Under the pieces are notes generated by a model. The model saw only the letters and a program-made list of their open reading frames with translations, ran no database searches and had not been told where the DNA came from. Below, piece after piece: positions 50,304-59,800 of a DNA stretch of 64,000 nt (position 1 is its first letter; each line of letters opens with the position of its first letter). The stretch comes from Methylobacterium sp. GXS13 (GTDB lineage: Bacteria; Pseudomonadota; Alphaproteobacteria; Rhizobiales; Beijerinckiaceae): NCBI RefSeq assembly GCF_001455965.1, contig NZ_LKKO01000080.1:88914-152913 (forward strand), read 5' to 3'. A program made the translations under genes and the position numbers.

Positions 50304-51818
50304 TCAGTAGTTGTAGGCGCGCTCGCCGTGATCGGCGATGTCGAGGCCCTCGCGCTCCTCTTCCTGGGTCACCCGCAGGCCGATCGTCAGGTCGACGAGC
50401 TTGTAGAGGATCGCCGAGCCGATGCCCGACCACAGCAGGGTCAGGCCGACCGCTTCCGCCTGGATGAGGAGCTGGCCCATCATGTCGTAGGCGCCAACCG
50501 CCAGCTCGCCCGGCTTCGAGATGTAGTCGGGGATGCCGACGCCGCCGAGGTTCGGATCGACCAGGATGCCGGTCGCCAGGGCGCCCAGGATGCCGCCGAC
50601 GCAGTGCACGCCGAACACGTCGAGCGAGTCGTCGTAGCCGAGCGCGTTCTTCACGGTGGAGCACATCACGAAGCAGACCACGCCGGCCACGAGGCCGAGC
50701 GCGATCGAGCCCATCGGGCCGGCGAAGCCCGAAGCCGGGGTGACGGCCACGAGGCCGGCCACCGCGCCCGAGAGCATGCCGAGCAGCGACGGCTTGCCCT
50801 TGAGCGCCCACTCGGCGAACAGCCACGCCACAGCGGCGCCGCAGGTCGCCACGAAGGTGTTCACCGGCGCCAGGGCGGCGGTGCCGTTGGACTCGAGGTT
50901 CGAGCCGGCGTTGAAGCCGAACCAGCCGACCCACAGCAGCGAGGCGCCGATCATGGTCATGGTCAGCGAGTGCGGAGCGAGCAGGTCGCGGCCGTAACCG
51001 ATGCGCTTGCCCATGATCAGGCAGCCGACGAAGCCGGCGATGCCCGCGTTGATGTGCACCACGGTGCCGCCGGCGAAGTCGAGGGCGCCCTTCTGGAAGA
51101 GGAAGCCCGCATCCTTGTTGACCGCGTCCAGCGCCGCCTGGGCGGTCGCCTTCGAGGCGTCGTCGGTGGCGGCGGCGAGCGCCTCGGCGGCGTTGCCGAC
51201 CGCGTCAGGGCCGCCCCAGTACCAGACCATGTGGGCCATCGGGAAATAGATGACCGTGACCCAGAGGATCGTGAACACCACGAGCGCGGAGAACTTCATC
51301 CGCTCGGCGAAGGCGCCGACGATCAGCGCGGGCGTGATCATGGCGAACGTCATCTGGAAGCAGAGATAGACGTATTCTGGGATCACGACGCCGTTGGAGA
51401 AGGTCGCCACCGTCGAATTCGCGTCGATGCCCTTGAGGAAGGCCTTCGAGAAGCCGCCGACGAAGTCATTGATGCCGCCGCCGTTGGTGAAGGCGAGGCT
51501 GTAGCCGTAGAACACCCAGAGCAGGCCGACGATCGACACGATCGCGAAGACCTGGGTCAGCACCGAGAGCATGTTCTTGGTGCGCACCAGGCCGCCGTAG
51601 AAAAGGGCCAGGCCCGGCACGCTCATCATCAGCACCAGCGCCGAGGAGATCAGCATCCAGGCGGTGTCGCCCTTGTTGGGCAGGGGCACGGCCGCAGCCG
51701 CCGCCGAGGCCGTGGACGCGGCTTCCGTCGTCGGAGTCTGCGCCAGGGACGGCTCGATCAGGAGGGCGGCGAGCGCCGCGCCTCCCAAGCCGAGCATGAG
51801 GGCATTACGAACTTTCAT
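50304..51818 (-). CDS. amtB: Ammonium transporter
   Basis: 504 residues with a cleavable signal-like N-terminus (MKVRNALMLGLGG to AQTPTTEA) and 11 membrane helices. The twin pore histidines are in YFPMAHMVWYWGG and DVFGVHCVGGILG, and the conserved helix LALFYGGLVRTKNMLS marks the Amt family. A region of about 30 extra residues (DAVGNAAEALAAATDDASKA) expands a periplasmic loop. It is encoded 66 bases behind glnK on the same strand. GlnK plugs AmtB at nitrogen sufficiency. Confidence 0.95.
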   Translation of the reverse strand: MKVRNALMLGLGGAALAALLIEPSLAQTPTTEAASTASAAAAAVPLPNKGDTAWMLISSALVLMMSVPGLALFYGGLVRTKNMLSVLTQVFAIVSIVGLLWVFYGYSLAFTNGGGINDFVGGFSKAFLKGIDANSTVATFSNGVVIPEYVYLCFQMTFAMITPALIVGAFAERMKFSALVVFTILWVTVIYFPMAHMVWYWGGPDAVGNAAEALAAATDDASKATAQAALDAVNKDAGFLFQKGALDFAGGTVVHINAGIAGFVGCLIMGKRIGYGRDLLAPHSLTMTMIGASLLWVGWFGFNAGSNLESNGTAALAPVNTFVATCGAAVAWLFAEWALKGKPSLLGMLSGAVAGLVAVTPASGFAGPMGSIALGLVAGVVCFVMCSTVKNALGYDDSLDVFGVHCVGGILGALATGILVDPNLGGVGIPDYISKPGELAVGAYDMMGQLLIQAEAVGLTLLWSGIGSAILYKLVDLTIGLRVTQEEEREGLDIADHGERAYNY

Positions 51819-51884
51819 GGACTGGTGGCTCCGGTCACGATTCGTTGAGCGTTGGGGAAAGGTCGAGGCGGGCAGCGAGCCGGC

Positions 51885-52223
51885 TCAGAGGGCGTCGGCG
51901 TCGGTCTCGCCGGTCCGGATGCGCACCGCCTTCTCGAGGGGCAGCACGAAGATCTTGCCGTCGCCGATCTGGCCGGTGCGCGCCGCACCCGCGATGGCGT
52001 CGATGACGCTGGCGGTCAGGCCGGAGGCGACCGCGACCTCGATCTTGAGCTTGGGCAGGAAGCTGACGGCGTATTCCGCGCCCCGGTAGATCTCGGTGTG
52101 GCCCTTCTGACGGCCGTAGCCCTTCACTTCCGTCACCGTCAGTCCGTGGACGCCGATTCCGGTGAGCGCGTCGCGCACCTCTTCCAGCTTGAACGGCTTG
52201 ATGATGGCCATCACGATCTTCAT
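51885..52223 (-). CDS. glnK: PII nitrogen regulatory protein
   Basis: 112 residues from MKIVMAIIKPFKLEEV. The T-loop contains the uridylylation Tyr51 in TEIYRGAEYAVSF. The B- and C-loop regions (VIDAIAGAARTGQIGDGKIF) bind ATP and 2-oxoglutarate. A GGGGG-type ribosome site lies about nine bases upstream. Organisation with amtB and a sigma-54-like promoter 113 bases upstream of the start indicate NtrC-controlled expression on nitrogen limitation. Confidence 0.95.
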   Translation of the reverse strand: MKIVMAIIKPFKLEEVRDALTGIGVHGLTVTEVKGYGRQKGHTEIYRGAEYAVSFLPKLKIEVAVASGLTASVIDAIAGAARTGQIGDGKIFVLPLEKAVRIRTGETDADAL

Positions 52224-52335
52224 GGGCGGCGCCCCCTTACCGAGTCCTTGGGAACCGATGCCGTCGCCCGATCCCTGCGGCGGCCCGGTCCGGGGCCGCC
52301 GCCGGGCCGGGCTGGCCCGCGGTTGAGCGAGGCTA

Positions 52336-52351
52336 TTCAAGGACTATGCCA
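52336..52351 (-). promoter_or_regulatory. Sigma-54 promoter (-24/-12) of glnK-amtB
   Basis: On the minus strand TGGCATAGTCCTTGAA fits the consensus TGGCACG-N4-TTGCW, with GG and TTG at the correct spacing; the main deviations are T for C at the sixth position and A for C after TTG. It lies about 113 bases upstream of the glnK start. A palindrome TGCAATTGCA at 52477-52486, a further 125 bases upstream, could be part of an NtrC enhancer site. Confidence 0.7.
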
Positions 52352-52524
52352 CGCAGGCCGGGTGAGGAACTTTCCGGCCGGACGCTGATATGCCCAGCAA
52401 ATAACCGGACCCGGCGAAGCGCAAGGCAGACACCGCGGCGATCATGCTCACGAAGCGGGCAATCGCTGTGAAAGTGTGCAATTGCAGCCGGTGTATTTCT
52501 GCAACACACGTCCGCGACGGCGTT

Positions 52525-53424
52525 TTAATCCCCGTGTGGGCGGATCAGGCCTTCCTGCGCCACCGAGGCGACGAGGTTGCCGGCGCGATCGAAGATCTGG
52601 CCGCGGGCGAAGCCGCGCGCACCCCCGGCGGCCGGACTGTCCTGGGCGTAGAGCAGCCACTCGTCGATCCGGACCGGGCGGTGGAACCAGAGCGCGTGGT
52701 CGAGGCTCGCCGCCTGGATACCGGGGTCGAACACCGAGCTGGCATGCGGGATCAGCGACACGTCGAGCAGGGTCATGTCGGAGGCGTAGGCCAGCACCGC
52801 CCGGTGCAGGGCCGGATCGTCCGGAAGCGCCGAGGCCGCCCGCAGCCAGACATTGAATACGGGCTCGGGGGGCGCTCCGTCCTTGCGGCGGGCTATGTAG
52901 CGGTCGAGATCAACCGGCCGCAGCTCGATCGGGCGCTCGCGGCCGAAATAGGCGGCCACCGCCTCGGGCATGCCGGTGGCGCCGGAGGCCGCCAGCGCCT
53001 TGCCGTCGAGCAGGCCGTCGGGCCCCGCGACATCCGGCATCGCCGGTTGGTGCTCGAACCCGCCCTCGGAGACCTGATAGGAGATCGTGGTCGCGAAGAT
53101 CGCCCGCCCGTGCTGGATCGCCTTGACCCGCCGGGTGGTGAAGCTGCGTCCGTCGCGGATGCGCTCGACCTCGTAGACGATCGGCGCGCGGGGATCGCCC
53201 GGGAGCATGAAATAAGCGTGGAGCGAATGGGCCGGCCGGTCGTCCGGCACCGTGCGGGTGGCGGCCACCAGGGCCTGCGCCACCACCTGGCCGCCGAACA
53301 CCCGGCGCCAGCCGGTCTTGGGGTTCTGACCGCGGAACAGGTCGACCTCGAGTCGCTCCAGGTCGAGGATGGCGATGAGCTCGGCGACCGCGTCGGTCAT
53401 CGCGTCGGTGGTGGCGTCGGTCAT
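52525..53424 (-). CDS. tesB: Acyl-CoA thioesterase II
   Basis: 299 residues from MTDATTDAMTDA. The double hot-dog layout of TesB is seen in RVFGGQVVAQALVAATRTV and SLHAYFMLPGD in the first half, and in ASDMTLLDVSLIPH and SLDHALWFHRPVRIDEW in the second. The catalytic Asp is in SLDHAL. It hydrolyses acyl-CoAs of various lengths. Divergent from the ubiquinone-type hydroxylase with a gap of 89 bases. Confidence 0.92.
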   Translation of the reverse strand: MTDATTDAMTDAVAELIAILDLERLEVDLFRGQNPKTGWRRVFGGQVVAQALVAATRTVPDDRPAHSLHAYFMLPGDPRAPIVYEVERIRDGRSFTTRRVKAIQHGRAIFATTISYQVSEGGFEHQPAMPDVAGPDGLLDGKALAASGATGMPEAVAAYFGRERPIELRPVDLDRYIARRKDGAPPEPVFNVWLRAASALPDDPALHRAVLAYASDMTLLDVSLIPHASSVFDPGIQAASLDHALWFHRPVRIDEWLLYAQDSPAAGGARGFARGQIFDRAGNLVASVAQEGLIRPHGD

Positions 53425-53513
53425 GAGTCGCGGGGTTTCCGTTCGTCGTCCAAACGCGACATAGGCCTTTCGGGCAGAGCGATCCACGCGCTCGGCCCCC
53501 AGATCGGAGATCC

Positions 53514-54791
53514 GTGACGATGACGGCCCAGACGCCCCGCCCCGGCAGCCGCAGCCTCCTGATCGCCGGCGGCGGCCTCGCCAGCCTCGCCCTGGCCTTC
53601 GCGCTCAAGCAGGCCCACGGCCCGGCGCTCGCCGTGACCGTGATCGACCCCCACGGCGCCGATCCCGCCCGGCATCGCGGTCGCGCCTATGCGCTGGCGG
53701 CGGGCGGGCGGCGGATGCTGACGCAGCTTGGGCTGTGGGAGCGAATCGCGGCCGCCGCCGAGCCGATCGCCGAGATGGTGATCTCCGACAGCCGCCTCGC
53801 CGACCCGGTCCGGCCAGTCTTCCTGACCTTCGGGCCGGAGGAAGAAGACCAGCCCGACCGGGCGGTGGGCGAGCCCTTCGCCCACATGGTCGAGGCCGAG
53901 CCCCTGGCGCGGGCGCTCTCCGAGGCCTGCCGGGGCGCGGGCGTCGACATCCGCACCGGGGGCGTGGTGCGGGCGGTACCGGAGGGCGCGGCGATCCGGG
54001 CGGAGCTGACCGCAGGTGCGCCCCTCAGGGCCGACCTGCTGGTGGCCGCCGACGGGGCGCGCTCGCGGCTGCGCGAGGCGGCGCGGATCGGCTGGGTCGG
54101 CTGGTCCTATCCGCAGGTCGGCATCGTCGCCACGATCGGGCATGCCCGGCCGCATCGCGGGCGCGCCTTCGAGCACTTCCTGCCGGCCGGCCCCTTCGCG
54201 ATCCTGCCGCTGCGGGACGGCGGCTCCCTCGGCCACCGCTCCTCGATCGTCTGGACCGAGCGCGCCGACGAGGCCGACGCGCTGCTGTCGGGCGAGCCCG
54301 ACGAGGTGCTGGCCGAGATCGAGCGCCGGTTCACCCTCGACTTGGGCACGCTGGCCCTGGAGCATGGACCGAGCCGGCATCCGCTGGCCTTCGGCATCGC
54401 CCGGGCGTTCCGGGCGGAGCGGCTGGCGCTGCTGGGGGATTCGGCCCACGTCATCCACCCGATCGCCGGCCAAGGCCTCAATCTCGGCCTGGCCGACGCC
54501 GCGGCGCTTGCGGAAGCGGTGACCGGAGCGCTCCGCCTCGGCCTCGATCCGGGCGGCCCGGATGTGCTGCGGGCCTACGAGCGCGCCCGCCGGTTCGATA
54601 GCTTCGCCATGGCGGCGGCGACCGACGGGCTGAACCGGCTGTTCTCCAACGACGCGCTGCCGCTGCGGCTCGCCCGGGACCTCGGCCTTGGAATCGTCGA
54701 CCGGCTGCCCCGCCTCAAGCGGTTCTTCATCGGCGAGGCCGCGGCCTCCCGGGGCGCCCTGTCGCGGCTGATGCGCGGCGAGGCGCTGTAA
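53514..54791 (+). CDS. UbiH/UbiF/COQ6 family FAD-dependent hydroxylase
   Basis: 425 residues (GTG 53514; an ATG at 53520 is equally possible, with GGAG between four and ten bases upstream). FAD-binding motifs: LLIAGGGLASLALAFAL at the N-terminus, LLVAADGARSRLRE in the middle, and RLALLGDSAHVIHPIAGQG with GLNLGLADAA. These mark the class A flavoprotein hydroxylases of ubiquinone synthesis; which ring position is oxidised cannot be told. Confidence 0.88.
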   Translation: MTMTAQTPRPGSRSLLIAGGGLASLALAFALKQAHGPALAVTVIDPHGADPARHRGRAYALAAGGRRMLTQLGLWERIAAAAEPIAEMVISDSRLADPVRPVFLTFGPEEEDQPDRAVGEPFAHMVEAEPLARALSEACRGAGVDIRTGGVVRAVPEGAAIRAELTAGAPLRADLLVAADGARSRLREAARIGWVGWSYPQVGIVATIGHARPHRGRAFEHFLPAGPFAILPLRDGGSLGHRSSIVWTERADEADALLSGEPDEVLAEIERRFTLDLGTLALEHGPSRHPLAFGIARAFRAERLALLGDSAHVIHPIAGQGLNLGLADAAALAEAVTGALRLGLDPGGPDVLRAYERARRFDSFAMAAATDGLNRLFSNDALPLRLARDLGLGIVDRLPRLKRFFIGEAAASRGALSRLMRGEAL

Positions 54792-54914
54792 GGGATCAAA
54801 CTTCAACCCGTCTACGGTTCGACAAGAGGCGCCGTTCAGAGATGACAAGGCCCTGTCTGTCCCAGATTTCCGGTACTCGCAGGTCGGCATCTGTGAGGCG
54901 CAACGCGCCCCCTT

Positions 54915-55223
54915 TCCCGTTCGGGAGAGGGTTGGGGTGAGGAACCAGGTCTTTCCGGAGAGGTCGCACCCCTCACCCTGTCCCTCTCCCGCACGGGATA
55001 CGATCTTCACACAACGGCTTGCGGAAAGCGCGGCGCGCTCTCCTCTCCCTTGCGGGGAGGAGTTGGAGGTGGGGGTCGCTCAGAAGGCACCACTGCGCCT
55101 TGTCCGGCACCACCCCCACCCCTGCCCCCTCCCCGCAAGGGGGAGGGGAAACGCGTTGTGTTTCAGAGACTTGCGATAGAGCTTTTTGAAGTGTGAATCC
55201 GCTAGCCCGCACGGGAGAGGGGA
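54915..55223. repeat. Cluster of nested palindromic repeats
   Basis: Two imperfect inverted pairs lie in tandem. Pair A has 28-base arms at 54915-54942 and 54971-54998 that match at 24 of 28 positions. Pair B has arms of about 35 bases at 55041-55075 and 55113-55149, each including a G-rich AGGTGGGGG/CCCCCACC block and an inner TTGCGGGGAGG core. A third fragment CCCGCACGGGAGAGGG appears at 55206-55221. No gene lies in 54792-55303. The motifs resemble dispersed intergenic elements of Methylobacterium-like genomes. Confidence 0.85.
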
Positions 55224-55303
55224 CCAGCGCTTCGTCCGGCACCTTCTGGCTTCGCTACCCAATCAATGAGGAGGAGCGGCGCACGGTCTCGATCTTGGCA
55301 GGC

Positions 55304-56839
55304 TCAGGCCGTCTGCCCTGCTCTTCGCTCGGTCACCCAGCGGGCCGCGTCGGCCCGGGGGGCGACCACGTCGGTATCGGTGCGCAGCTGCGGGCTGTAG
55401 GCGGGGTCGTCGGTGAGCACGTCGTGCCAGCGGCGCAGGAAGCGCGAGATCTGCGAGCCCGGGGCGAAGCTGGTCTGCCGGGAGGCGCTCTCGTGGTGCG
55501 CCATCTCGGCGAACGGCGTGTAGACGATGCGGTAGCCGAGCATCCGCAGCTTGAAGCACAGGTCGACGTCGTTGAAGTCGAGGGCGAAGCTCTCGTCGAA
55601 GCCGTTCACCGCCTCCAGCACCGCCTTGCGGGTGGCGAACAGCGCGCCGGTCACCGACGAGCAGTCGCGCTGCGCCAGCGCCCAATCGCCGTAGGTCGGC
55701 TCGGCCGCGTCGCGGTTGTACCAGGGATGGGCGCAGACATCGAAGATGCCGCCGAACATGCCGGCATGCTGGATCTTGCCGTTCGGAAACAGCAGCCGCC
55801 CGCCGACGCCGCCGACGCCGCGGTCCAGCGCGAAGGTCAGGAGCGCCTCGATCCAGCCGGGGCGGCGCACCACCAGGTCGTCGTTCATCAGGATGACGAG
55901 GTCGGTCTCGGCGGCGCGCCAGAGGGTGTTCATCTTGGCCGCGTAGTTGAACGGCGCGCCCTCGGGCCGCGCGGTGAGCAGCCGGGTCACGGCGAAGCGG
56001 TCGGAGCGGTTCCGGTAGATCGCGTCGTCCGCCTTGTCGTCGCCGATCAGCACCCGGATCCGGTCGGCCGGGTAGCTGCTGCGACCGAGGCTGTCGAGGA
56101 GGTTGATCACGTGGGGCTTGGCGCCCTCGATCATCCGACCCTCTTCGTCCCGGGGCCGGCTCTGCGCAGTCGGGATCACCAGGGTCACGGGTGGCCGCGC
56201 GTCGAGGCTGCGGCGGATCTCCAGCGTGTCCGGGGTCAGGCCGGGGGCGGTGCGCAAGGGGGAGCCCGAGCCCTGGAACCAGCGATCGAGCACGTCGGCC
56301 CGGGCGGCGCGCTTCGCCTTCGGCCGCGCCAGCGGCGAGGCGATCAGCGTCTGCGGGATCCGGTCGATGCCGATGCCGGCCGCGATCGCGTCGAGCAGCA
56401 GCCGGAACCAGGCGGCGGTGCCGGTGCGACGGCCGAAATCCGGGGTGAGGCTCGCCAGGGCCGAGACGCGGATCACCAGCGGGAAGCCGATGTAATCGTC
56501 GGCCATGAGCAGGGCCGGGTTGAAGGCCGGCTTGCAATGGACGCTGCGGACCTGGCCCGCGCCGTCCACCACGGCGTCGTCGCCGTAGAAGATGCCGATA
56601 TCCGGCCGCTCGGCCATCGCGGCGAGGATCGGCGCGAACAGGTCCGGGTGCAGATCGGACGCGGCCGGGGCCACGAACACGGCCCGGCAGGCGGGAAGCT
56701 GGCCGGCGGCGACCTGTCCCAGCTTGCGCTCGTCGACCGGGTGAAAGCGCTCATCGAGGGGCAGCGGCAGGATCGCGTCCGGCCAGGCGCGTGCGCTCCA
56801 GGAGGCCGACGGGACCGGGACCGGCTTCTTGTTCAACAC
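55304..56839 (-). CDS. Family 2 glycosyltransferase
   Basis: 511 residues from a GTG start, with GGAGA six bases upstream. The N-terminal 200 residues contain a second, incomplete GT-A-like region (DIGIFYGDDAVVDGAG, HPDLFAPI). The complete GT2 core follows (PPVTLVIPTAQSRP, ETDLVILMNDDLVV and GFDESFALDFNDVDLCFKLR). This is the layout of large surface-glycan or glycoprotein glycosyltransferases. It is encoded 17 bases after the big RgpF/GT4 fusion on the same strand. Confidence 0.88.
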   Translation of the reverse strand: MLNKKPVPVPSASWSARAWPDAILPLPLDERFHPVDERKLGQVAAGQLPACRAVFVAPAASDLHPDLFAPILAAMAERPDIGIFYGDDAVVDGAGQVRSVHCKPAFNPALLMADDYIGFPLVIRVSALASLTPDFGRRTGTAAWFRLLLDAIAAGIGIDRIPQTLIASPLARPKAKRAARADVLDRWFQGSGSPLRTAPGLTPDTLEIRRSLDARPPVTLVIPTAQSRPRDEEGRMIEGAKPHVINLLDSLGRSSYPADRIRVLIGDDKADDAIYRNRSDRFAVTRLLTARPEGAPFNYAAKMNTLWRAAETDLVILMNDDLVVRRPGWIEALLTFALDRGVGGVGGRLLFPNGKIQHAGMFGGIFDVCAHPWYNRDAAEPTYGDWALAQRDCSSVTGALFATRKAVLEAVNGFDESFALDFNDVDLCFKLRMLGYRIVYTPFAEMAHHESASRQTSFAPGSQISRFLRRWHDVLTDDPAYSPQLRTDTDVVAPRADAARWVTERRAGQTA

Positions 56840-56856
56840 GGCGCGTCTCCCGGGCG

Positions 56857-59800
56857 TCAGCTACGTTCGGCCTTGAGGAGACGAGACAGGCTCGCCTCCA
56901 TGGCGGCGGCCACCGCGCCGATCGACAGGCGCTCGCGGATTCGCGCGCGCGCGGCGGCGCCGATCCGCGCCGCGTCGCCGCTGGTCACCGTCCGGGCGGC
57001 GTCGGTGAGCGCGCGGGCGAGGTCGGCCTCGTCCACCTGCCCCCATTCAGCGCCGCGCAGATACGGCCCGTAGGTCTGGTCCAGGGCGGCGATCTCGGCC
57101 TTCACCGGGAAGCCGCAGGTGGCGTCGAGGAAGTCGCGGCTGCCGCCGTAATCGGTGGCGACCACGACCTTGCCCATCTCCATCGCCTCGGCGATCGTCA
57201 GGCCGAAGCCTTCCGAGGAATGCGACGAGGCATAGACCGCGCAGAGCTCGAACAGGGCGCCGAGCTCGTTCTGGGACAGCGGCTGGTCGATCACCACCAC
57301 GTCTCCGGTCTTGCCGACGAGGTCGAGCAGCTTCTTGCCCTCGTCGGGCAGGTCGAACACGTGCTTGGTCTTGAGCACGAGCTGCCAGCCGGATTGCGCC
57401 AGCCCCGCCGCCCGGAACGCGCGGATCAGCGCGTGCGGGTTCTTGCGCGCGAGGTAGCTCGACCCGTCGAAGGCGTAGAGGATGACCTTCCTGGCCGGGT
57501 CGATGGAAAACGCCTTGCGCAGGTTGGTCTTGGCGGCAGCGCTTGCCGGCTCGCCGGGCTCGTTCTCGACGACGTAGGGCACGACATCGACCGGGATGTC
57601 GGTGATCTGACGGAAGATCGCGGCGCAGAACTCGGTGGGCGCCCAGATCGCGTCGAGGCCGTCCACGGTGGGCAGCCAGCCCCCGGGCACGTGCGACGTC
57701 TCCCAGACGAACAGCCCGATCTTGAGCCGCGCGCTCGCGGCGATGGCGAGCTGCCGCGCGCTCATCAGCGAATGCCAGCTGTCGCCGTTGAAATGCACCA
57801 GGGCGACATCCGGCGCCCCCGAGAAGGTCCGGGCCTGCCAGCCCGGCCCGACCCGGGCATGGACGTGGAACGAGCGCTCCATCGGATGCACGTTCAGGGC
57901 GAAGGGCGCCCGGTGCAGCGCCCGCACGTAGCTGCGTGCCGCGACGCCGAGCCCGTTGGCGTAGTTCATCGGCGAGACGTAGGAGACCCGCAGCGGCCGC
58001 TCCGGCGCCTGGGGCCTGCGCAGGTCGGCCCAGATCTTGGGGCCGGGATAGGTGAAGGTCTGGTCGAGCCGGTCGAGATCGAAGCCGCGCTCCTCGATCG
58101 CCGCGCGCACCGCCGTGCCGCCGATCGCGGCGTGCTCGCCCAACAGCGAGCGCTTCACGAACGGGAAGCCCTGGCCGAGCATGTTCTCCCAGTCGAACAG
58201 GGTGCGGTTGTTGCGCGGGTCGTTGACCAGCGTCATGTGCTTGTTCTGGGCCGAGAACAGGCTGCGCATCCCGAGCCCCGCGGCCCGCATCCGCCCGGAG
58301 AAGGTCAGCTCGTACTCGGTGATGACGGTGTTCTTGTCCGGCCAGTTCGCCACCGACTGGATGAAGTGGTTGAAGGCGTAGGAGGACAGGCAGCGCTTCT
58401 TCAGGGCCAGAAAGAAGCTCTGCAGGTGGTGACTGTAGTAGAAGTTGTCGGCGAGCCCGATCACCGCCTCCGGGTAGGCATCGATCTTCGCCAGCAGCCC
58501 GGCGAAGTCGCCGCTGTCGAGGGGCCCGACCAGGCTGTCGTTGGCGAGGTACAGGGTCTCGGAATCGAGCAGGTCGTCGTCCTCCAGGAGGACATGCGCC
58601 CAGGCGGCGAAATCGAACCCTTTGTTCTCGCGCAGATAGGCCGAGGCGCAGAGCGTCAGGATCGCCTCCGGCACCGCGGTCTTGTGCTGGTCGGCCGCGA
58701 CGATCAGCACGATGTCGATGCCGTTCTCGGAAAACGCCCGCAGGTAGGGCTCGACATGGCCGCGGATGCGCCCCTCCGGCGCATGGGTGATGAACAGGGC
58801 GGTGCGGCCGCGGCGGCGCGGCTCCCGCTTCAGGCAGGACAGGCGGGCGTCGGCCGCCTCCGGGACCGCGGTGCCGGCGACCCGGCGGGTCTGCTGCCCC
58901 GCCTCAAGCCCGGTCGTGACGTAATCGACCAGGGGGTTGAGCCCGAGCGCCGCGACCCGGGGGTAGCGGGCGAGGTACCAGGGCGCGTCGAAGCGTGGGG
59001 ACGGGCTCGTGCGCCGGCCATTGTCGGACAGGAAATGCGCGAGCGGATTAGCCTCCGTCTCGTCGTCGGCGAGATAGGTCTTGGTGTACCAGCGCGTGTC
59101 GAACCAGGGGCCGGGATCGAGTCCCTCCCGGGCGCCGTGCTCCAGGAAATGCACCAGCGGGTTGAGGCTGTCGGCGCGCACCGCCGCCGATTGCGCGGCG
59201 TACCAGTCCGGGTCGAACAGGGGATGCGGGGCGTAGCGGCGATAGCCGCCGGCCATCACGTAATGCTCCAGCGGCTCAAGTCCGCTGGTCTCGGCCTCGG
59301 GGCAGCGCCCGCGATAGAACTCGGCGTCGAAGATGCCCGAGCGGCGGATCAGGTCGACATGCCGGGACAGCCCGGCGAACTCTTCCGGATTGCGCAGGTA
59401 GCCCTGCTTCCGCCCGGTCTCGAAATAGTGACTGAGCGCGATGCCGCCCGCCTCCCGGGCATCCGGGTAGCGCGACCGGTACCAGGCGGATTCGAAGAGC
59501 GGCGACGGGTCGGTGTCGGGGCTTTTTAGGAAGTGGAAGAACGCCCGGGCGCGGGCGTCGGCGCCGCCGAGATAGCGCTGCGCGTACCAGTCCGGGTCGA
59601 ACAGCGGGTTGGGGGCGATGCCGGCATCGGCGCCGCGCTCGACGTAGTGGATCAGCGGGTTCACGCCCTCGGCGCGCAGGCCCGGGACGGCGTCGAGATA
59701 GCGGTCGCCGTGGAACAGCGGCGACGGCCAGCGGCCCTCGCGCCCGCCATGGACCGCGTAGTGCACGAGCGGATCGATCCCCTCGCCGACCACGTCGGGA

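Noticed and set aside
56791..59529. Very long antisense open frame on the plus strand (about 900 codons) opposite the RgpF/GT4 gene
   Set aside because: It is the GC-driven shadow of the minus-strand gene. It is rich in Arg, Gly and Ala without domain motifs, whereas the opposite strand gives recognisable domains throughout. The same holds for long shadows at 11790-13868, 24209-26200 and 48130-50136.
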